This document shows positions 1 to 9,465 of a stretch of DNA of 64,000 nt, piece by piece (positions within the stretch are counted from its first letter, which is position 1; each line of letters begins with the position of its first letter). Under the pieces are notes generated by a model. The model had not been told where the DNA came from and did not search any database. It was given only the letters and a program-made list of their open reading frames with translations. This DNA is from CAIRDP01 sp037141915 (lineage in GTDB: Bacteria; Bacteroidota; Bacteroidia; Bacteroidales; FEN-979): positions 1-64,000 of the forward strand of contig JBAXBP010000001.1 in the NCBI GenBank assembly GCA_037141915.1. The letters run 5' to 3'. A program made the position numbers and the translations under genes.

Positions 1-112
1 TTAAGCCTGTGCTGCCGAAGGACGATGTAAGGGTATTCAATTCATTCAGTTTCATAGCTGCTCCTGCTACTGGTATCATTGCTAAGGTAGAAAGAAAATC
101 CCTGCGCTTCAT
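1..112 (-). CDS. N-terminus of a 4,5-DOPA extradiol dioxygenase-like protein (partial)
   Basis: Only the first 37 codons lie in the window; the rest runs off the left edge. The protein starts MKRRDFLSTLAMIPVAGAA, a twin-arginine-like leader, followed by MKLNELNTL. From memory this resembles the leader region of Bacteroidota YgiD/LigB-type dioxygenases, whose GHGSPMN motif would begin just outside the window, so the name is an inference. The ATG overlaps the upstream gene's stop as TAATG, so the two are translationally coupled. It could be another Tat-exported protein. Confidence 0.5.
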   Translation of the reverse strand, partial: MKRRDFLSTLAMIPVAGAAMKLNELNTLTSSFGSTGL

Positions 113-708
113 TATTTTCCAAGCCCGATCTGGTTCATATAGGTCATATTATCCCAGAAGAGGTATTCTTCGAACATGATGCCATCTTTCCAATGTCCGA
201 TCGTACACATGGGCATTTTAAAGGCTTTACCTGTCGGCTGGATGAATTTGCCGTTGCCAATGGGCATGGGTTTTGTAAATGTTCCTTCAAACACACCGGT
301 TACTGCAGTCCATTCGCCATTGGCGCTTCCGAAACGTACCGGGTGCTGTTTGATCCTTGTATCGGGAGCATAAACGAACATGGCGCTGAGGTCTTTTATA
401 TGCTGATCGATGCCAACAGTAAAATGACCGTCGGGCCAGTAAACTTTTATATCCTTTGAATGGCTTTCATGCAATCTCACCCACTGCTGGTTGCTGAAGA
501 CGGTAAAATCAAGGGTGTCGAAGGTCGTAAGGTTCTTTGCAAGCACTTCATTGCCTGCTGTCATTTGTCTGATCTGGTTCCTGAGGGAATCAAGTTCTGT
601 TTTGCTGACAGATACTTTATCGGAGCTGTTGCAACTGCTCAAAACCGTCATAACTGTTATGATTGCTGCTGCAACCAGGGTGTTTAATGTAATAATCGCT
701 TTTTTCAT
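112..708 (-). CDS. Lipoprotein with SnoaL/ester-cyclase-like domain
   Basis: About 198 residues. The start at 708 gives a clean lipoprotein leader: charged MKKAI, a hydrophobic core and the lipobox LSSC. An upstream in-frame Met at 756 would put 16 polar residues before the leader, so it was not chosen. A short coiled stretch (KTELDSLRNQIRQM) is followed by an alpha+beta domain with NTF2-like traits (VYWPDGHF, GEWTAVTGVFEGTF, GHWKDGIMFEEYLFWDN), typical of SnoaL-like polyketide-cyclase or ester-cyclase proteins. These often act on small organic substrates, but none can be named here. It overlaps the following dioxygenase-like gene by one base, so the two form an operon. Confidence 0.65.
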   Translation of the reverse strand: MKKAIITLNTLVAAAIITVMTVLSSCNSSDKVSVSKTELDSLRNQIRQMTAGNEVLAKNLTTFDTLDFTVFSNQQWVRLHESHSKDIKVYWPDGHFTVGIDQHIKDLSAMFVYAPDTRIKQHPVRFGSANGEWTAVTGVFEGTFTKPMPIGNGKFIQPTGKAFKMPMCTIGHWKDGIMFEEYLFWDNMTYMNQIGLGK

Positions 709-812
709 TTTGCCTGTTTTTAATGTGATTAACGGAATGTTTAATTGACGCTGCAAAGTTGCGGCGCTTTCACAGGCCCGGGGTAACAGTAATCGGTAAA
801 AGAGTTGTAAAA

Positions 813-1643
813 TCAGGAAATGAGCTTTTTCATCTCTTCGCGGAATTCGGTAGGGGTTTGCCCTGTCCTCTTCCGGAAGACATTGGTAAAATAAGCCTTT
901 TCATTATATCCCAGTTCAAATCCTATCTCGGAAACCGTTTTGCCGGAATGCATCAGGAGGTTCTTTGCCTCGGTAAGTTTCCTGGTCTCTATGATTTCTG
1001 AAACGCTTTTTTGTAAAATGTTTTTGCAGATAAGGTTCAGGTTGCGGGAAGTCATGAACAGTTTTTCTGCATAAAAATCAACCCCCTCGGGCCTCCTGAA
1101 ATTCTCCTCCAGGATCTTGAGAAAATTCTTAAAGGTGATGTTTTGTGTTTTCTGAAGGCTGCCTTCGGAGGGGCCAAGTTTTTTTCGTTCCGATTCTATC
1201 ATGGTGAACAACAGGTTCAGGAGCTGTCGCAAAACGGCAAAATCGGGGATTGTTTGTTGCATTTCAGCCCACATCATTTCACACAGTATGGTCATGCGGT
1301 CAAAGTAAGGCCCCGGTTCCATCTCCAGGTTGGCATGCTCATGGTACCAGGAATACAGTTGGAAAGTTGTTTCGGGAATAAATTCGCTTTTGAACCTGAT
1401 CATCCACATGTCGCACTTGCCGTCTTTCGGTCCAGGTTTCACAAGATGGGCCTTGCCCTGGGAAACAAAGCTGATGAAGGGGGCGAACAGGTTCTTAGAT
1501 TTGAAATCGATGAAATGCCCTATCCGGCCCTGCATCCCGATCAGAAGTTCCTCATAATCGTGGATGTGCGGACCGTTATCCTCCGAAGAGATCCTGTCAA
1601 CTTCACTGGCATCGAGCCTGGATATGCTGAAGAGCTGTTCCAT
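813..1643 (-). CDS. AraC-family transcriptional regulator
   Basis: About 276 residues from the Met at 1643 (MEQLFSISRLDASE). The longer frame up to 1742 begins with low-quality sequence and would run almost to the divergent tautomerase. The N-terminal half is a cupin-like ligand domain (HIHDYEELLIG, then a GHFIDF strand). The C-terminal ~100 residues carry the two helix-turn-helix motifs of the AraC/XylS family: SRNLNLICKN, and the signature region SEIGFELGYNEKAYFTNVFRKRTGQTPTEFR, seen in two parts. It is divergent from the tautomerase gene at 1748 across about 100 bp and is the obvious candidate to control it. No effector can be deduced. Confidence 0.88.
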   Translation of the reverse strand: MEQLFSISRLDASEVDRISSEDNGPHIHDYEELLIGMQGRIGHFIDFKSKNLFAPFISFVSQGKAHLVKPGPKDGKCDMWMIRFKSEFIPETTFQLYSWYHEHANLEMEPGPYFDRMTILCEMMWAEMQQTIPDFAVLRQLLNLLFTMIESERKKLGPSEGSLQKTQNITFKNFLKILEENFRRPEGVDFYAEKLFMTSRNLNLICKNILQKSVSEIIETRKLTEAKNLLMHSGKTVSEIGFELGYNEKAYFTNVFRKRTGQTPTEFREEMKKLIS

Positions 1644-1747
1644 GAATGTAAATATATGAAAAAGCGGGAAACAGGGTTGGACTCCCTTGCCAGCCTGAAA
1701 AATGAGTAAATTTGGTGTCTGAAATCCACATACAAAAAACAAATAAC

Positions 1748-1954
1748 ATGCCGGTAATCACATTGGAAGGGCCGTTCCTTCCCGAAGACAAGAAGGAGCA
1801 GCTGATCAGGGAATACACCAGGATTTCAACGGAGATCACGGGAATTCCAAAGGAAGCATTTGTAATTTTCATCAAGGAGAACCCATACGAGAACATGGGC
1901 CAGGGCGGGATCACCATCAAGGAAAAACTGAAGAACCAGCCTAAACCTGAGTAA
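1748..1954 (+). CDS. 4-oxalocrotonate tautomerase family protein
   Basis: A 68-residue protein. The start at 1748 places proline directly after the initiator Met (MPVITLEGP). Pro-1 is the catalytic base of the 4-OT superfamily once Met is removed, and this decides the start over the in-frame ATG at 1712. The length and the pattern EITGIPKEAFVIFIKENPYEN, seen in two pieces, fit the small DmpI-type 4-OT subunits. Such enzymes tautomerise 2-hydroxymuconate-like dienols and related keto-acids and form hexamers. It stands alone, divergent from the AraC gene, with no aromatic meta-cleavage genes in view, so the natural substrate is unknown. Confidence 0.8.
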   Translation: MPVITLEGPFLPEDKKEQLIREYTRISTEITGIPKEAFVIFIKENPYENMGQGGITIKEKLKNQPKPE

Positions 1955-1988
1955 GGCGCAGCTGAAGGAACCTGACCATCAGAAATTT

Positions 1989-2558
1989 TCAATTGCTTAC
2001 ATTGACCAGTTTGCCGTCAGGTTTAAACTGAACGTGATCTCCCCTTTTTACTTTCACTCCCTGGATTATGCATGTTTTTGCAACTTTGCATTGCCGGAGA
2101 TTCCCGTTATCATACAACAGGACTTCCACACCTCCCGCTTTGTCATTCCAGAAACTTGCTTCCATCGCGGTAACTCCCTGAATTTCGGTGGGCCTTGCCA
2201 GCCATACGGTCTGCAGTTTCCCGTTCGGATAAAAGGAGATCTGCCATTCACCGACCCCCTCACCTTTGCAAGGCAGGCCCTGTATCATGAGATCATCGCG
2301 AAGAAAGCACCACTGCAGCGATCCGTCTTCGGTAAGACATATCCTGGTTCCCCGGGGTAAATAATTCCCATTCAAAGTATCATTTTCTCCGAGGATGGTT
2401 TCTTTCAGTTTCCCGTTTTCATAACGGCTGGCGTACTCGCTGCAGGGGATGCCCTGGATCTTTTCTGGCTTGTCAAGCTTGTTCACATTGTTCTGACAGG
2501 AAACAAAAACCATCAGAAGAGGTACAAACATCATTGGGAAAATGGCAGAATTTTTCAT
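1989..2558 (-). CDS. Lipoprotein with MORN/YwqK-like repeats
   Basis: About 189 residues. A lipoprotein leader ends at the lipobox VFVSC. The body repeats short units of the type 'YENGKLKETIL', 'FYPNGKLQTVWL', 'LYDNGNLRQCKV' and 'FKPDGKLVNV', each followed by a variant of 'IQGVP/IQGVK'. The xxxNGxLxxxxx units resemble the YwqK/MORN-variant hairpins common in Bacteroidota lipoproteins of unknown role. A recurring Cys close to each 'IQG' is unusual. Convergent with the tautomerase gene. No function can be assigned beyond surface or periplasmic lipoprotein. Confidence 0.6.
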   Translation of the reverse strand: MKNSAIFPMMFVPLLMVFVSCQNNVNKLDKPEKIQGIPCSEYASRYENGKLKETILGENDTLNGNYLPRGTRICLTEDGSLQWCFLRDDLMIQGLPCKGEGVGEWQISFYPNGKLQTVWLARPTEIQGVTAMEASFWNDKAGGVEVLLYDNGNLRQCKVAKTCIIQGVKVKRGDHVQFKPDGKLVNVSN

Positions 2559-2706
2559 ATATAACTCTTTTCCAGCAATGTAAATATAGATATTATTTTA
2601 CCGGATTGCAACAGGAATCATGTCTTTCGACACACAAATATTATACATCCTGATTGATATTTCTGTTTTTTATGATTATTTTTGGTTGATCATAACATCC
2701 AGGGTG

Positions 2707-3444
2707 ATGAACTGCATTATTATCGATGATGAAAAGCATTGCATCAAAACGCTGACCGGCCAGCTTGAGACTTATTTCAGCCAGGTGAAGATCCTGGCCA
2801 GCTGCCTGGATTCAACTATAGCCTATGACCTGATTGTTCAGCATAAACCTGATTTCATTTTCCTGGATATCGAAATGCCCTTGCTGAACGGGTTCGACCT
2901 GCTTTCAAAATTTGAAACCCTTACGTTTGATGTGATCTTTACCACCGCCTACGATTCGTATGCTTTAAAGGCCATCAAGTTCAGTGCGCTCGACTACCTG
3001 TTGAAACCGATTTCGAAGGAGGATCTTGCTGCTGCTATCGAAAAGCTCGGTAAAAAGCATGGTACGATAAGCCGGGCCCAGATCCAGATGGCAACTGCGG
3101 TGCACAACAAGCAGCTTCCCGATACCATTGCACTGCCGACAGCCGACGGTCTCATGTTCACCCATGTTGGTGATATTGTTTATTGCACTGCGGATGGCAG
3201 TTACACTAGGGTATCCCTGTTTGATAAAGGCGAGATCCTGCTTTCAAAACCCCTGGGCGATGTTGAAGATTTACTCGCCGATTATCATTTCTTCCGCATC
3301 CATAATTCTTCCCTGGTCAACCTGAAGCAGGTCAGGAAGTACATACGGGGTGAAGGTGGCGAAGTAGTCATGAGCAACGGGCAGAACCTCCAGGTGGCGC
3401 GTATGAGAAAAACAGATTTTCTTAATGTTTTTCTAAGATTTTGA
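2707..3444 (+). CDS. LytTR-family response regulator
   Basis: About 245 residues from the Met at 2707 (MNCIIIDDEKHC). The 29 codons that could precede it are hydrophobic and atypical. The receiver domain (residues 1-120) shows the acidic pair IIDDE, phospho-acceptor D54 in FIFLDIEMP, the conserved Thr region TTAYDSYA, and the Lys in DYLLKPIS. The C-terminal ~100 residues form a LytTR DNA-binding domain (VYCTADGSYTRVSLF; FFRIHNSSLVNLKQVRKYIR in the classical position). The partner is probably the LytS-type kinase at 4855, two genes downstream on the same strand, with a secreted protein gene between them. Confidence 0.9.
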   Translation: MNCIIIDDEKHCIKTLTGQLETYFSQVKILASCLDSTIAYDLIVQHKPDFIFLDIEMPLLNGFDLLSKFETLTFDVIFTTAYDSYALKAIKFSALDYLLKPISKEDLAAAIEKLGKKHGTISRAQIQMATAVHNKQLPDTIALPTADGLMFTHVGDIVYCTADGSYTRVSLFDKGEILLSKPLGDVEDLLADYHFFRIHNSSLVNLKQVRKYIRGEGGEVVMSNGQNLQVARMRKTDFLNVFLRF

Positions 3445-3554
3445 CCTGATAAGGAGATTACATAATTTCCGCAGGTTATCAATAAATTACTGCCGGTTAT
3501 CAAATTAATACCACCTACGGCAAACTACAGCTTTTCTTTATTATTCTCACAGCA

Positions 3555-3562
3555 TACTTTTG
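3555..3562 (+). promoter_or_regulatory. Probable -7 promoter box (TACTTTTG)
   Basis: Exact match to the Bacteroidota -7 consensus TAnnTTTG, 21 bp before the start at 3584. No convincing -33 TTTG was found at the expected distance. It would give a short leader for the secreted Asp-box protein gene. Confidence 0.45.
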
Positions 3563-3583
3563 TTTAAAAAAACCTGAATACAT

Positions 3584-4807
3584 ATGAAAAAAGAAATTTT
3601 ACTTTCAATTGGAATGTTACTGGCCGGTCTCAATTCATTCTCACAATGGAATGCATTAGTCAGCGGAATATCTACCGATATTAATTGTGTTTTTTTTACC
3701 GATGTCAATAAAGGTTGCGCAGTCTGTAACGGAGGAACTATTTTAAAAACCACCGACGGGGGCCTTAACTGGACGACCCCAATGAGTGGAACATCTTTTG
3801 ATTTATGGGCAGTGCACTTTCCCGATGCCAATACAGGTTATGCTGTGGGTAACGGATCAACCATCATAAAAACCATCAATGGAGGCACAACCTGGAATAT
3901 CGTATCCCAGGGTACATACACATCATGGTTATCAGGGGTTTTCTTTGTCAATTCCGATACAGGTTATGTGGTAGGGGACGGCGGATTAATTATTAAAACC
4001 TTCAATGGTGGCACGACCTGGATTCCGCAATTCACGGGAGTGACTTTTACCATAAGGTCAGTTTATTTTGTCAATACAACTACAGGGTACGCAGTCGGCG
4101 GCAATAATTATCCTCAATCCACAGGACTAATCTTAAAAACAACCGATGGAGGAAGTAACTGGACGGTTTTATCTCATCCATTAACCGGGCTTATCAATTG
4201 GGTTTACTTTACCAGTGCCGAAACTGGATATGCTGTAGGTGGCAGTGACGCTCATAACCCAGGAGCCATTTTCAGAACCATCGACGGAGGCCAGACCTGG
4301 GATGTTCAATTCCCCGGAACCAATTGGTTGTGGTCGATTTACTTTACAGATGCCAATACTGGTTATACGGTGGGTGAGCTTGGCGCCATATTGAAAACCA
4401 CGGATGCAGGAATAACCTGGACTTCACAAGAGAGCGCAACATCAGATAATTTATGGACAGTTTGCTTTCCCAAAGCCGATACGGCATATACAGCAGGTGC
4501 AAACGGAACTCTTCTTAAAACAACTAATGGCGGGTACCCCGTTGGTATAAAAGAAAAAGGACGAAACAGCATTTTAACCATTGATCCTAATCCCGCAAGT
4601 GAAAAAATAAACATTGGATTGCCGGGTTTTTCAGCCGGCATCAATGGAACAGTGATTGTTTATGGAATGGACGGAAGGGAGTTGAAGAAGCAAACGACAG
4701 AAGGGGCCGGGGTTGAATTAAACATCAGTTCACTTGCAAGGGGTATCTACTACATTCATTTTATCAGCCAGGGAAAAACAGAAACCGGAAAGTTCATAAA
4801 GGAATAA
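3584..4807 (+). CDS. Secreted YCF48/Asp-box repeat protein, T9SS sorted
   Basis: About 407 residues. Signal peptide MKKEILLSIGMLLAGLNSFSQ. The body has seven or eight repeats of about 40-45 residues built on '(S/T)DGGxxW' Asp-boxes (TTDGGLNWT, TINGGTTWN, TFNGGTTWI, TTDGGSNWT, TIDGGQTWD), each with a 'TGYAVG' strand, giving the beta-propeller of YCF48/BNR-like proteins. The last ~75 residues are a T9SS type A sorting domain (IDPNPASEKINI ... LARGIYYIHFI ... GKFIKE). It should be exported and anchored or released at the surface. Such propellers bind ligands or assist assembly; no catalytic motif is visible. Its place between a LytTR regulator and its likely kinase suggests co-regulation. Confidence 0.85.
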   Translation: MKKEILLSIGMLLAGLNSFSQWNALVSGISTDINCVFFTDVNKGCAVCNGGTILKTTDGGLNWTTPMSGTSFDLWAVHFPDANTGYAVGNGSTIIKTINGGTTWNIVSQGTYTSWLSGVFFVNSDTGYVVGDGGLIIKTFNGGTTWIPQFTGVTFTIRSVYFVNTTTGYAVGGNNYPQSTGLILKTTDGGSNWTVLSHPLTGLINWVYFTSAETGYAVGGSDAHNPGAIFRTIDGGQTWDVQFPGTNWLWSIYFTDANTGYTVGELGAILKTTDAGITWTSQESATSDNLWTVCFPKADTAYTAGANGTLLKTTNGGYPVGIKEKGRNSILTIDPNPASEKINIGLPGFSAGINGTVIVYGMDGRELKKQTTEGAGVELNISSLARGIYYIHFISQGKTETGKFIKE

Positions 4808-4854
4808 CAGCAAGGAAGCAGCAAATGTAAAATCCTTGTTACTTTTACAGTATC

Positions 4855-6906
4855 ATGAAAAACATGGGTTACATTAGTTGGCTGATAATCCTTCTGATCA
4901 TTTTATTCAGCAGCAATAATATTGCCAGCGCATCTGAGAAAGATAGACTCCTGGTACAAATTTCTAAAGAGGCAAGCGATACAACCAGGATTAAATTAAT
5001 TGTTCGTTATGCAATGATTTATGCGCAAGCCCGGGAATTAAAGCGATTGTACGATGAAATTTCCAGGCTTTCGCTTAAAAACCATTATCGCCCAGGGTTG
5101 ATTTACACACGTTTCTTTGAAGTTCTTTGTCTGGCCGACAGTGGCAGGCAAGATGAAGCGATTGAGAAATGTAAACGATGTATAGACGGACTGGATTCCC
5201 TGGGAGTTATTCAACCAATAGATTATCCGCTGTATAATATTCATTTCCTGTTCAAACTTGCAGGTAAGCCGGTGGAGATGTTCAGGTATTATTCTGATAA
5301 ACTTATTTTTTACAGAAATCACGGTCCTATTGAAAATACCGGATCCTGCTATCATGGTTTAGCATTATATTATTATTCCATTGCTGACTATGATAAGGCC
5401 ATAGGGTATTACTTACGTGCCCTTGACGTCTACAGCACTTTTGACCCGCTGGGAGTTCTCAATGAAAGGGGTATTATCGGGGAGATGTACATGGAATGGG
5501 GAAACCTGGATAAGGCAGAATTCTACCTGAAAACGGCATTGAAAAACCAGGAAAGCAGCACTGAAGTCTTTGACAATGATTCTTATGATCTGTCAGGGAA
5601 TTTCTACTTTAAAAAACATGAATTCAGAAAGGCGCTTCAATGTTTCTTAGAAGGTAAAAAACATATTAAAGAAATGGAACCATTCTTTCAAGCCAATAAT
5701 CATGTCAGAGTTGCCTCGGTTTACCTGCAACTTGGTTTATTAGATAGCGCAAAGATATACCTTGACAGTGCCGAAATGATCAGGAAAAAAGAACAAACAG
5801 GAATATATTTTACGAATAATTTTCTTGATATTGACTTTTACTTTTACATGTATAACAATGCGACAGGGAATGAAAAGCGCGCACTTCAAAGTCTCAAAGC
5901 AGCCCTAGGCAAGGCCCAGTCATCAAAAAATATTCTGCTGGTATTGAAGTGTACCAATGAACTTCATTCTTTCCTGATAAAGAGGGGTGATTCCCTTCAA
6001 GCCTTTCACTATCTGATCAAGTACCATGCTCTAAAGGATTCTGTTGAGGCCGTGAATACCCAGGCCAGGATCGCCAGTTTTGAAATTGAGCAGCAACAGC
6101 AACAGAAGGAGAATGAAATCTTACAACTGCAAATCCAGAAAACAACGCAACGTAACTATTACCTGATAGGTGGAACTTTGTTATTGCTGATTGTCCTGGT
6201 AGTGCTCAGCAGGCTTCGCTACAAAAGGAAGAGAGACAGCGAACAACTTGCAACGGAATTTAAAAAGCAATTGGCAGAGGCTGAGACCAAAGCCCTCAGG
6301 GCGCAAATGAACCCTCACTTCATTTTCAATTCCCTGAATTCGATCAACAGTTTAGTAATGGAGCAAAAGCATGAGATCGCATCCGAGTACCTCATCAAGT
6401 TCTCGAAACTTATCAGGCTAATCCTGGATAATTCCCGAAGTGAGAGGATCTCTCTTGAGAAAGAACTGGAAACATTGAAATTGTATGTCATTTTGGAAAG
6501 TGCCCGTTTCGATGGGAGATTCAAATGTGTATATACGATTGCGGATGATATTAATGCCAGTTCCATCATGATCCCACCTATGCTGTTGCAACCATTTGTT
6601 GAAAATGCGATCTGGCACGGGCTGATGCAAAAGGAGGGGGAGGGAGCCATCATAATAGAAATCAAATGGGAGAGCGAGGAGTTCCTCAGCATTTCAATCA
6701 CTGATGATGGTATTGGCCGTGAAAAGGCAGCGCAACTGAAAAGCAAATCGGCAACTCATAAATCGCATGGACTTAAGGTTACTTCCGAAAGGATCGAAAT
6801 GATGAACAAACTCAATTCCACCGGTGCCCGGGTTAATATTACCGATCTGAAGGATGAAAGGGGAAATGCAGCGGGAACCAAGGTAAAGATCATCATTCCT
6901 GTTTAA
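4855..6906 (+). CDS. LytS-type sensor histidine kinase with periplasmic TPR domain
   Basis: About 683 residues. N-terminal signal or anchor (residues ~5-25), then about 380 residues of TPR-like helical repeats (for example YYSIADYDKAIGYYLRALDVY), a glutamine-rich coiled coil (EQQQQQKENEILQLQIQ), and one membrane segment (residues ~435-453). The cytoplasmic His_kinase domain has the phospho-acceptor His at about residue 488 in QMNPHFIFNSLNS, the N box PPMLLQPFVENAIWHG, and the G box TDDGIG. This is the common Bacteroidota partner of LytTR regulators, here most likely the one at 2707. A degraded copy of its 3' end lies at 9466-9696. Confidence 0.9.
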   Translation: MKNMGYISWLIILLIILFSSNNIASASEKDRLLVQISKEASDTTRIKLIVRYAMIYAQARELKRLYDEISRLSLKNHYRPGLIYTRFFEVLCLADSGRQDEAIEKCKRCIDGLDSLGVIQPIDYPLYNIHFLFKLAGKPVEMFRYYSDKLIFYRNHGPIENTGSCYHGLALYYYSIADYDKAIGYYLRALDVYSTFDPLGVLNERGIIGEMYMEWGNLDKAEFYLKTALKNQESSTEVFDNDSYDLSGNFYFKKHEFRKALQCFLEGKKHIKEMEPFFQANNHVRVASVYLQLGLLDSAKIYLDSAEMIRKKEQTGIYFTNNFLDIDFYFYMYNNATGNEKRALQSLKAALGKAQSSKNILLVLKCTNELHSFLIKRGDSLQAFHYLIKYHALKDSVEAVNTQARIASFEIEQQQQQKENEILQLQIQKTTQRNYYLIGGTLLLLIVLVVLSRLRYKRKRDSEQLATEFKKQLAEAETKALRAQMNPHFIFNSLNSINSLVMEQKHEIASEYLIKFSKLIRLILDNSRSERISLEKELETLKLYVILESARFDGRFKCVYTIADDINASSIMIPPMLLQPFVENAIWHGLMQKEGEGAIIIEIKWESEEFLSISITDDGIGREKAAQLKSKSATHKSHGLKVTSERIEMMNKLNSTGARVNITDLKDERGNAAGTKVKIIIPV

Positions 6907-7149
6907 AAGAAATAATATGAAAATAAAATGTCGGCAGCTAAATCATCATCTTTACTGCATTCAGAGGAACTTCCAGCCATTATCAGAATCACACTGGTCA
7001 TAAAACATTTCCTGCATAATATCAATTCCCTGTTGACTTTACATATTTATATATCTATATTTGATTCATAATCATTCCTGATCCCTTAATTTTACAAGGC
7101 AGGTATATTATGTGAGGTAATTCTTATCAAGTCATCAAAACTGAAAACC

Positions 7150-9465
7150 ATGAAAAAATCTATACTCTTTGTTCTGACGATGCTCCTTTACACAGCTGTA
7201 GTTGCGCAATACTCAGATCCCAGGGGGAATTCACCTGTCAATAATTTCCAGCTGAGGCCGAACGGTCGGGAACAGGTAATAAAGTCAAATTCAACACTTC
7301 CAAAGCCTGCCAGGAAAGAGATTCCCGGTACAAAGGGAATACAAGCTGATTCTTACCTTTCTCCAACCTTTGATCCCACCTGGGGGAGCCGGTTCCAGGC
7401 GGTCCTTGACAGTGCAGTGGCTGCGACGGGTGTAAAAGGGGCATCGGCTGCCGTGCTGGTGCCAGGGTTGGGCCTTTGGACAGGTGTCAGTGGAACCTCA
7501 TCAGCCGGAGTTCCTGTAACCCGTGCAATGCGTTTCGGATGGGCGAGCAACACTAAGCTGTTTATTGCCGTTACCCTCGCTAAGCTGCAGGAGCAGGGGG
7601 TCCTATCGCTGGACGATCATTTGTACCAATGGCTGCCTTCTTACCAGTATGTTGATTCAACCACAACCATCAGGCAGCTTCTGTCACATCAAAGCGGAAT
7701 ATTCGATTTCTGGAATGATAATATCAACTGGTTCTGGAATACAATAGAAGCGGATACCGCACGTTTCTGGACGCCGCCTGAAGTACTGGCCTCCATCGGA
7801 GCACCACATTTCAACCCCGGTAACGGGTACAGCTATTCCAACACGAATTACCTCCTTGCAGGAATGGTTATAGAAGCGGCAACCGGAAAAACCTGGGTTC
7901 AGAAGCTGCATGATGTTATTTTCGATCCCCTGACCATGGACAGCACTTTTGTTGGGGCTTTTGAACCGCGCAACGGGCCGGTAGTTCATGAATGGATTTA
8001 CAACATGGGTGAGATCGTGAACACTCCCATGACATCAGCCTATAGTTTGACCAATGCATCCGCAGCGCTGATGTCTACTCCCCAGGAAATGGTGGAATGG
8101 TACAATGCATTATTAAATGGTACCATAATCTCAGATCAGTCTTTACAGGAAGTCCTGGATTTTGACCCGTCTTCAATGTATGGACTTGGTATCCAGGAAT
8201 GGATGTACAATAATCATTACGGGTATGGCCATTCCGGTGCACAGATCGGCTGCCTGTCGGAAGTTCTTTATGACGCCAAAACCAAATCACTGATCAGTCT
8301 CATCACGAACCAGCGTATCAATAATTTCGGCAACATACTTATTCCGATGCTGGATGTTCTGATCAAGGAATATCCGAAACAACAGGATGACGCAGGGATC
8401 AGCGGGATTCTCGGTCCCTGGGAAAATTCATGCATTGCAACTATTACCCCTTCGGTGAAGCTGACGAATTTCGGAAGCGCCACACTGACATCCTCAAGCA
8501 TTCATTATAAAATTGATGCAGGAACCGCTTCTGTTTATGCCTGGTCCGGCTCACTGGCAACCGGGGATACGGTCAATGTGGTACTGCCACAGGTAAGCAC
8601 AGGTGATGGCTATCATGTGTTCACCTGTTATACAACTCTTCCGAACGGTGCACCGGATGGTAATGCATATAATGATACAACAAAAAGTAATTTCATAGTC
8701 AATGCCTCGGGCCCGGCGATTTCAGTCTTATCGGAGGGGTTCGATACTACGGTTTTTCCGCCGGCGGGATGGTGTACAAACTCGTCTTCCTATCTTCAAT
8801 GGGGACAATCCTCTTTGGCCCGTTTCAGCGGATCGGGTTCAGCTGTCATGAATAATTATTTAGGTTTCACCGGGGCAATTTATGATCTTGATCTGCCATA
8901 CCTGCAAATAGGCAACGGGACAAATCCCAGTCTTGACTTTGACTATGCCTATGCTATGTATCCGGGTTTGTACGGTGATTCCCTGAAGGTCCTTATTTCA
9001 GCTGATTGCGGGACCACCTGGCAAACATTATTTAACAAAGGAGGCAATTCACTCCATACTACCTCTAACTCCAGCGCTCCGTTTTATCCCCAGACCAGCA
9101 ATCAATGGAAACATGAATCCTTTTCCCTTGGAACTTTCCCGGGTGATGTGCTGATAAGGTTCCGGAGTGTTTGCGGCCACAGTAACAACCTTTGGATCGA
9201 CAACGTAAGCGTTTCATTCCCGACAGGCATAACCGATACAAAACCATCCGGCGAGTTCACGGTCTATCCAATTCCCGCTTCCGATATTATCAATATTTCA
9301 GGGCTTCCTTTGAATTCTGAAATTCAACTCACGGATCTGACTGGGAAACTTCTCATGGGACGAAGAGTGTTGAACAGTATTTTCACCTTAGATATACGTG
9401 GGTTGCAGCCTGGAGTCTATGTTTTAAGAAGTAATTGCGGAGTTAAGAAAATAATAAAGATGTAG
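7150..9465 (+). CDS. Secreted beta-lactamase-family serine hydrolase, T9SS sorted
   Basis: About 771 residues. The signal peptide is followed by a serine beta-lactamase/DD-peptidase-like domain (residues ~75-400) with the nucleophile motif S133-N-T-K136 (GWASNTKLF), Y229-S-N (YSYSNTNY), and an HSG motif at 361-363 in place of KTG, as in many class C-like esterases and D-aminopeptidases. Then a CARDB-like segment (~410-515), a jelly-roll or MAM-like segment (~525-690), and a T9SS type A sorting domain (VYPIPASDIINISGLP ... LRGLQPGVYVLRS style). It is predicted to be an extracellular hydrolase acting on peptidoglycan-derived peptides or esters; true beta-lactamase activity is not implied. Its stop codon directly abuts a kinase-gene remnant in the same frame. 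Confidence 0.82.
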   Translation: MKKSILFVLTMLLYTAVVAQYSDPRGNSPVNNFQLRPNGREQVIKSNSTLPKPARKEIPGTKGIQADSYLSPTFDPTWGSRFQAVLDSAVAATGVKGASAAVLVPGLGLWTGVSGTSSAGVPVTRAMRFGWASNTKLFIAVTLAKLQEQGVLSLDDHLYQWLPSYQYVDSTTTIRQLLSHQSGIFDFWNDNINWFWNTIEADTARFWTPPEVLASIGAPHFNPGNGYSYSNTNYLLAGMVIEAATGKTWVQKLHDVIFDPLTMDSTFVGAFEPRNGPVVHEWIYNMGEIVNTPMTSAYSLTNASAALMSTPQEMVEWYNALLNGTIISDQSLQEVLDFDPSSMYGLGIQEWMYNNHYGYGHSGAQIGCLSEVLYDAKTKSLISLITNQRINNFGNILIPMLDVLIKEYPKQQDDAGISGILGPWENSCIATITPSVKLTNFGSATLTSSSIHYKIDAGTASVYAWSGSLATGDTVNVVLPQVSTGDGYHVFTCYTTLPNGAPDGNAYNDTTKSNFIVNASGPAISVLSEGFDTTVFPPAGWCTNSSSYLQWGQSSLARFSGSGSAVMNNYLGFTGAIYDLDLPYLQIGNGTNPSLDFDYAYAMYPGLYGDSLKVLISADCGTTWQTLFNKGGNSLHTTSNSSAPFYPQTSNQWKHESFSLGTFPGDVLIRFRSVCGHSNNLWIDNVSVSFPTGITDTKPSGEFTVYPIPASDIINISGLPLNSEIQLTDLTGKLLMGRRVLNSIFTLDIRGLQPGVYVLRSNCGVKKIIKM

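Noticed and set aside
1143..1709. A 188-codon plus-strand frame opposite the AraC gene
   Set aside because: The minus-strand frame has a full AraC HTH signature; this one has none.
7150..9465. Antibiotic-resistance beta-lactamase
   Set aside because: The fold is shared, but the protein is a large T9SS-exported hydrolase with HSG instead of KTG; such relatives are usually esterases or peptidases.
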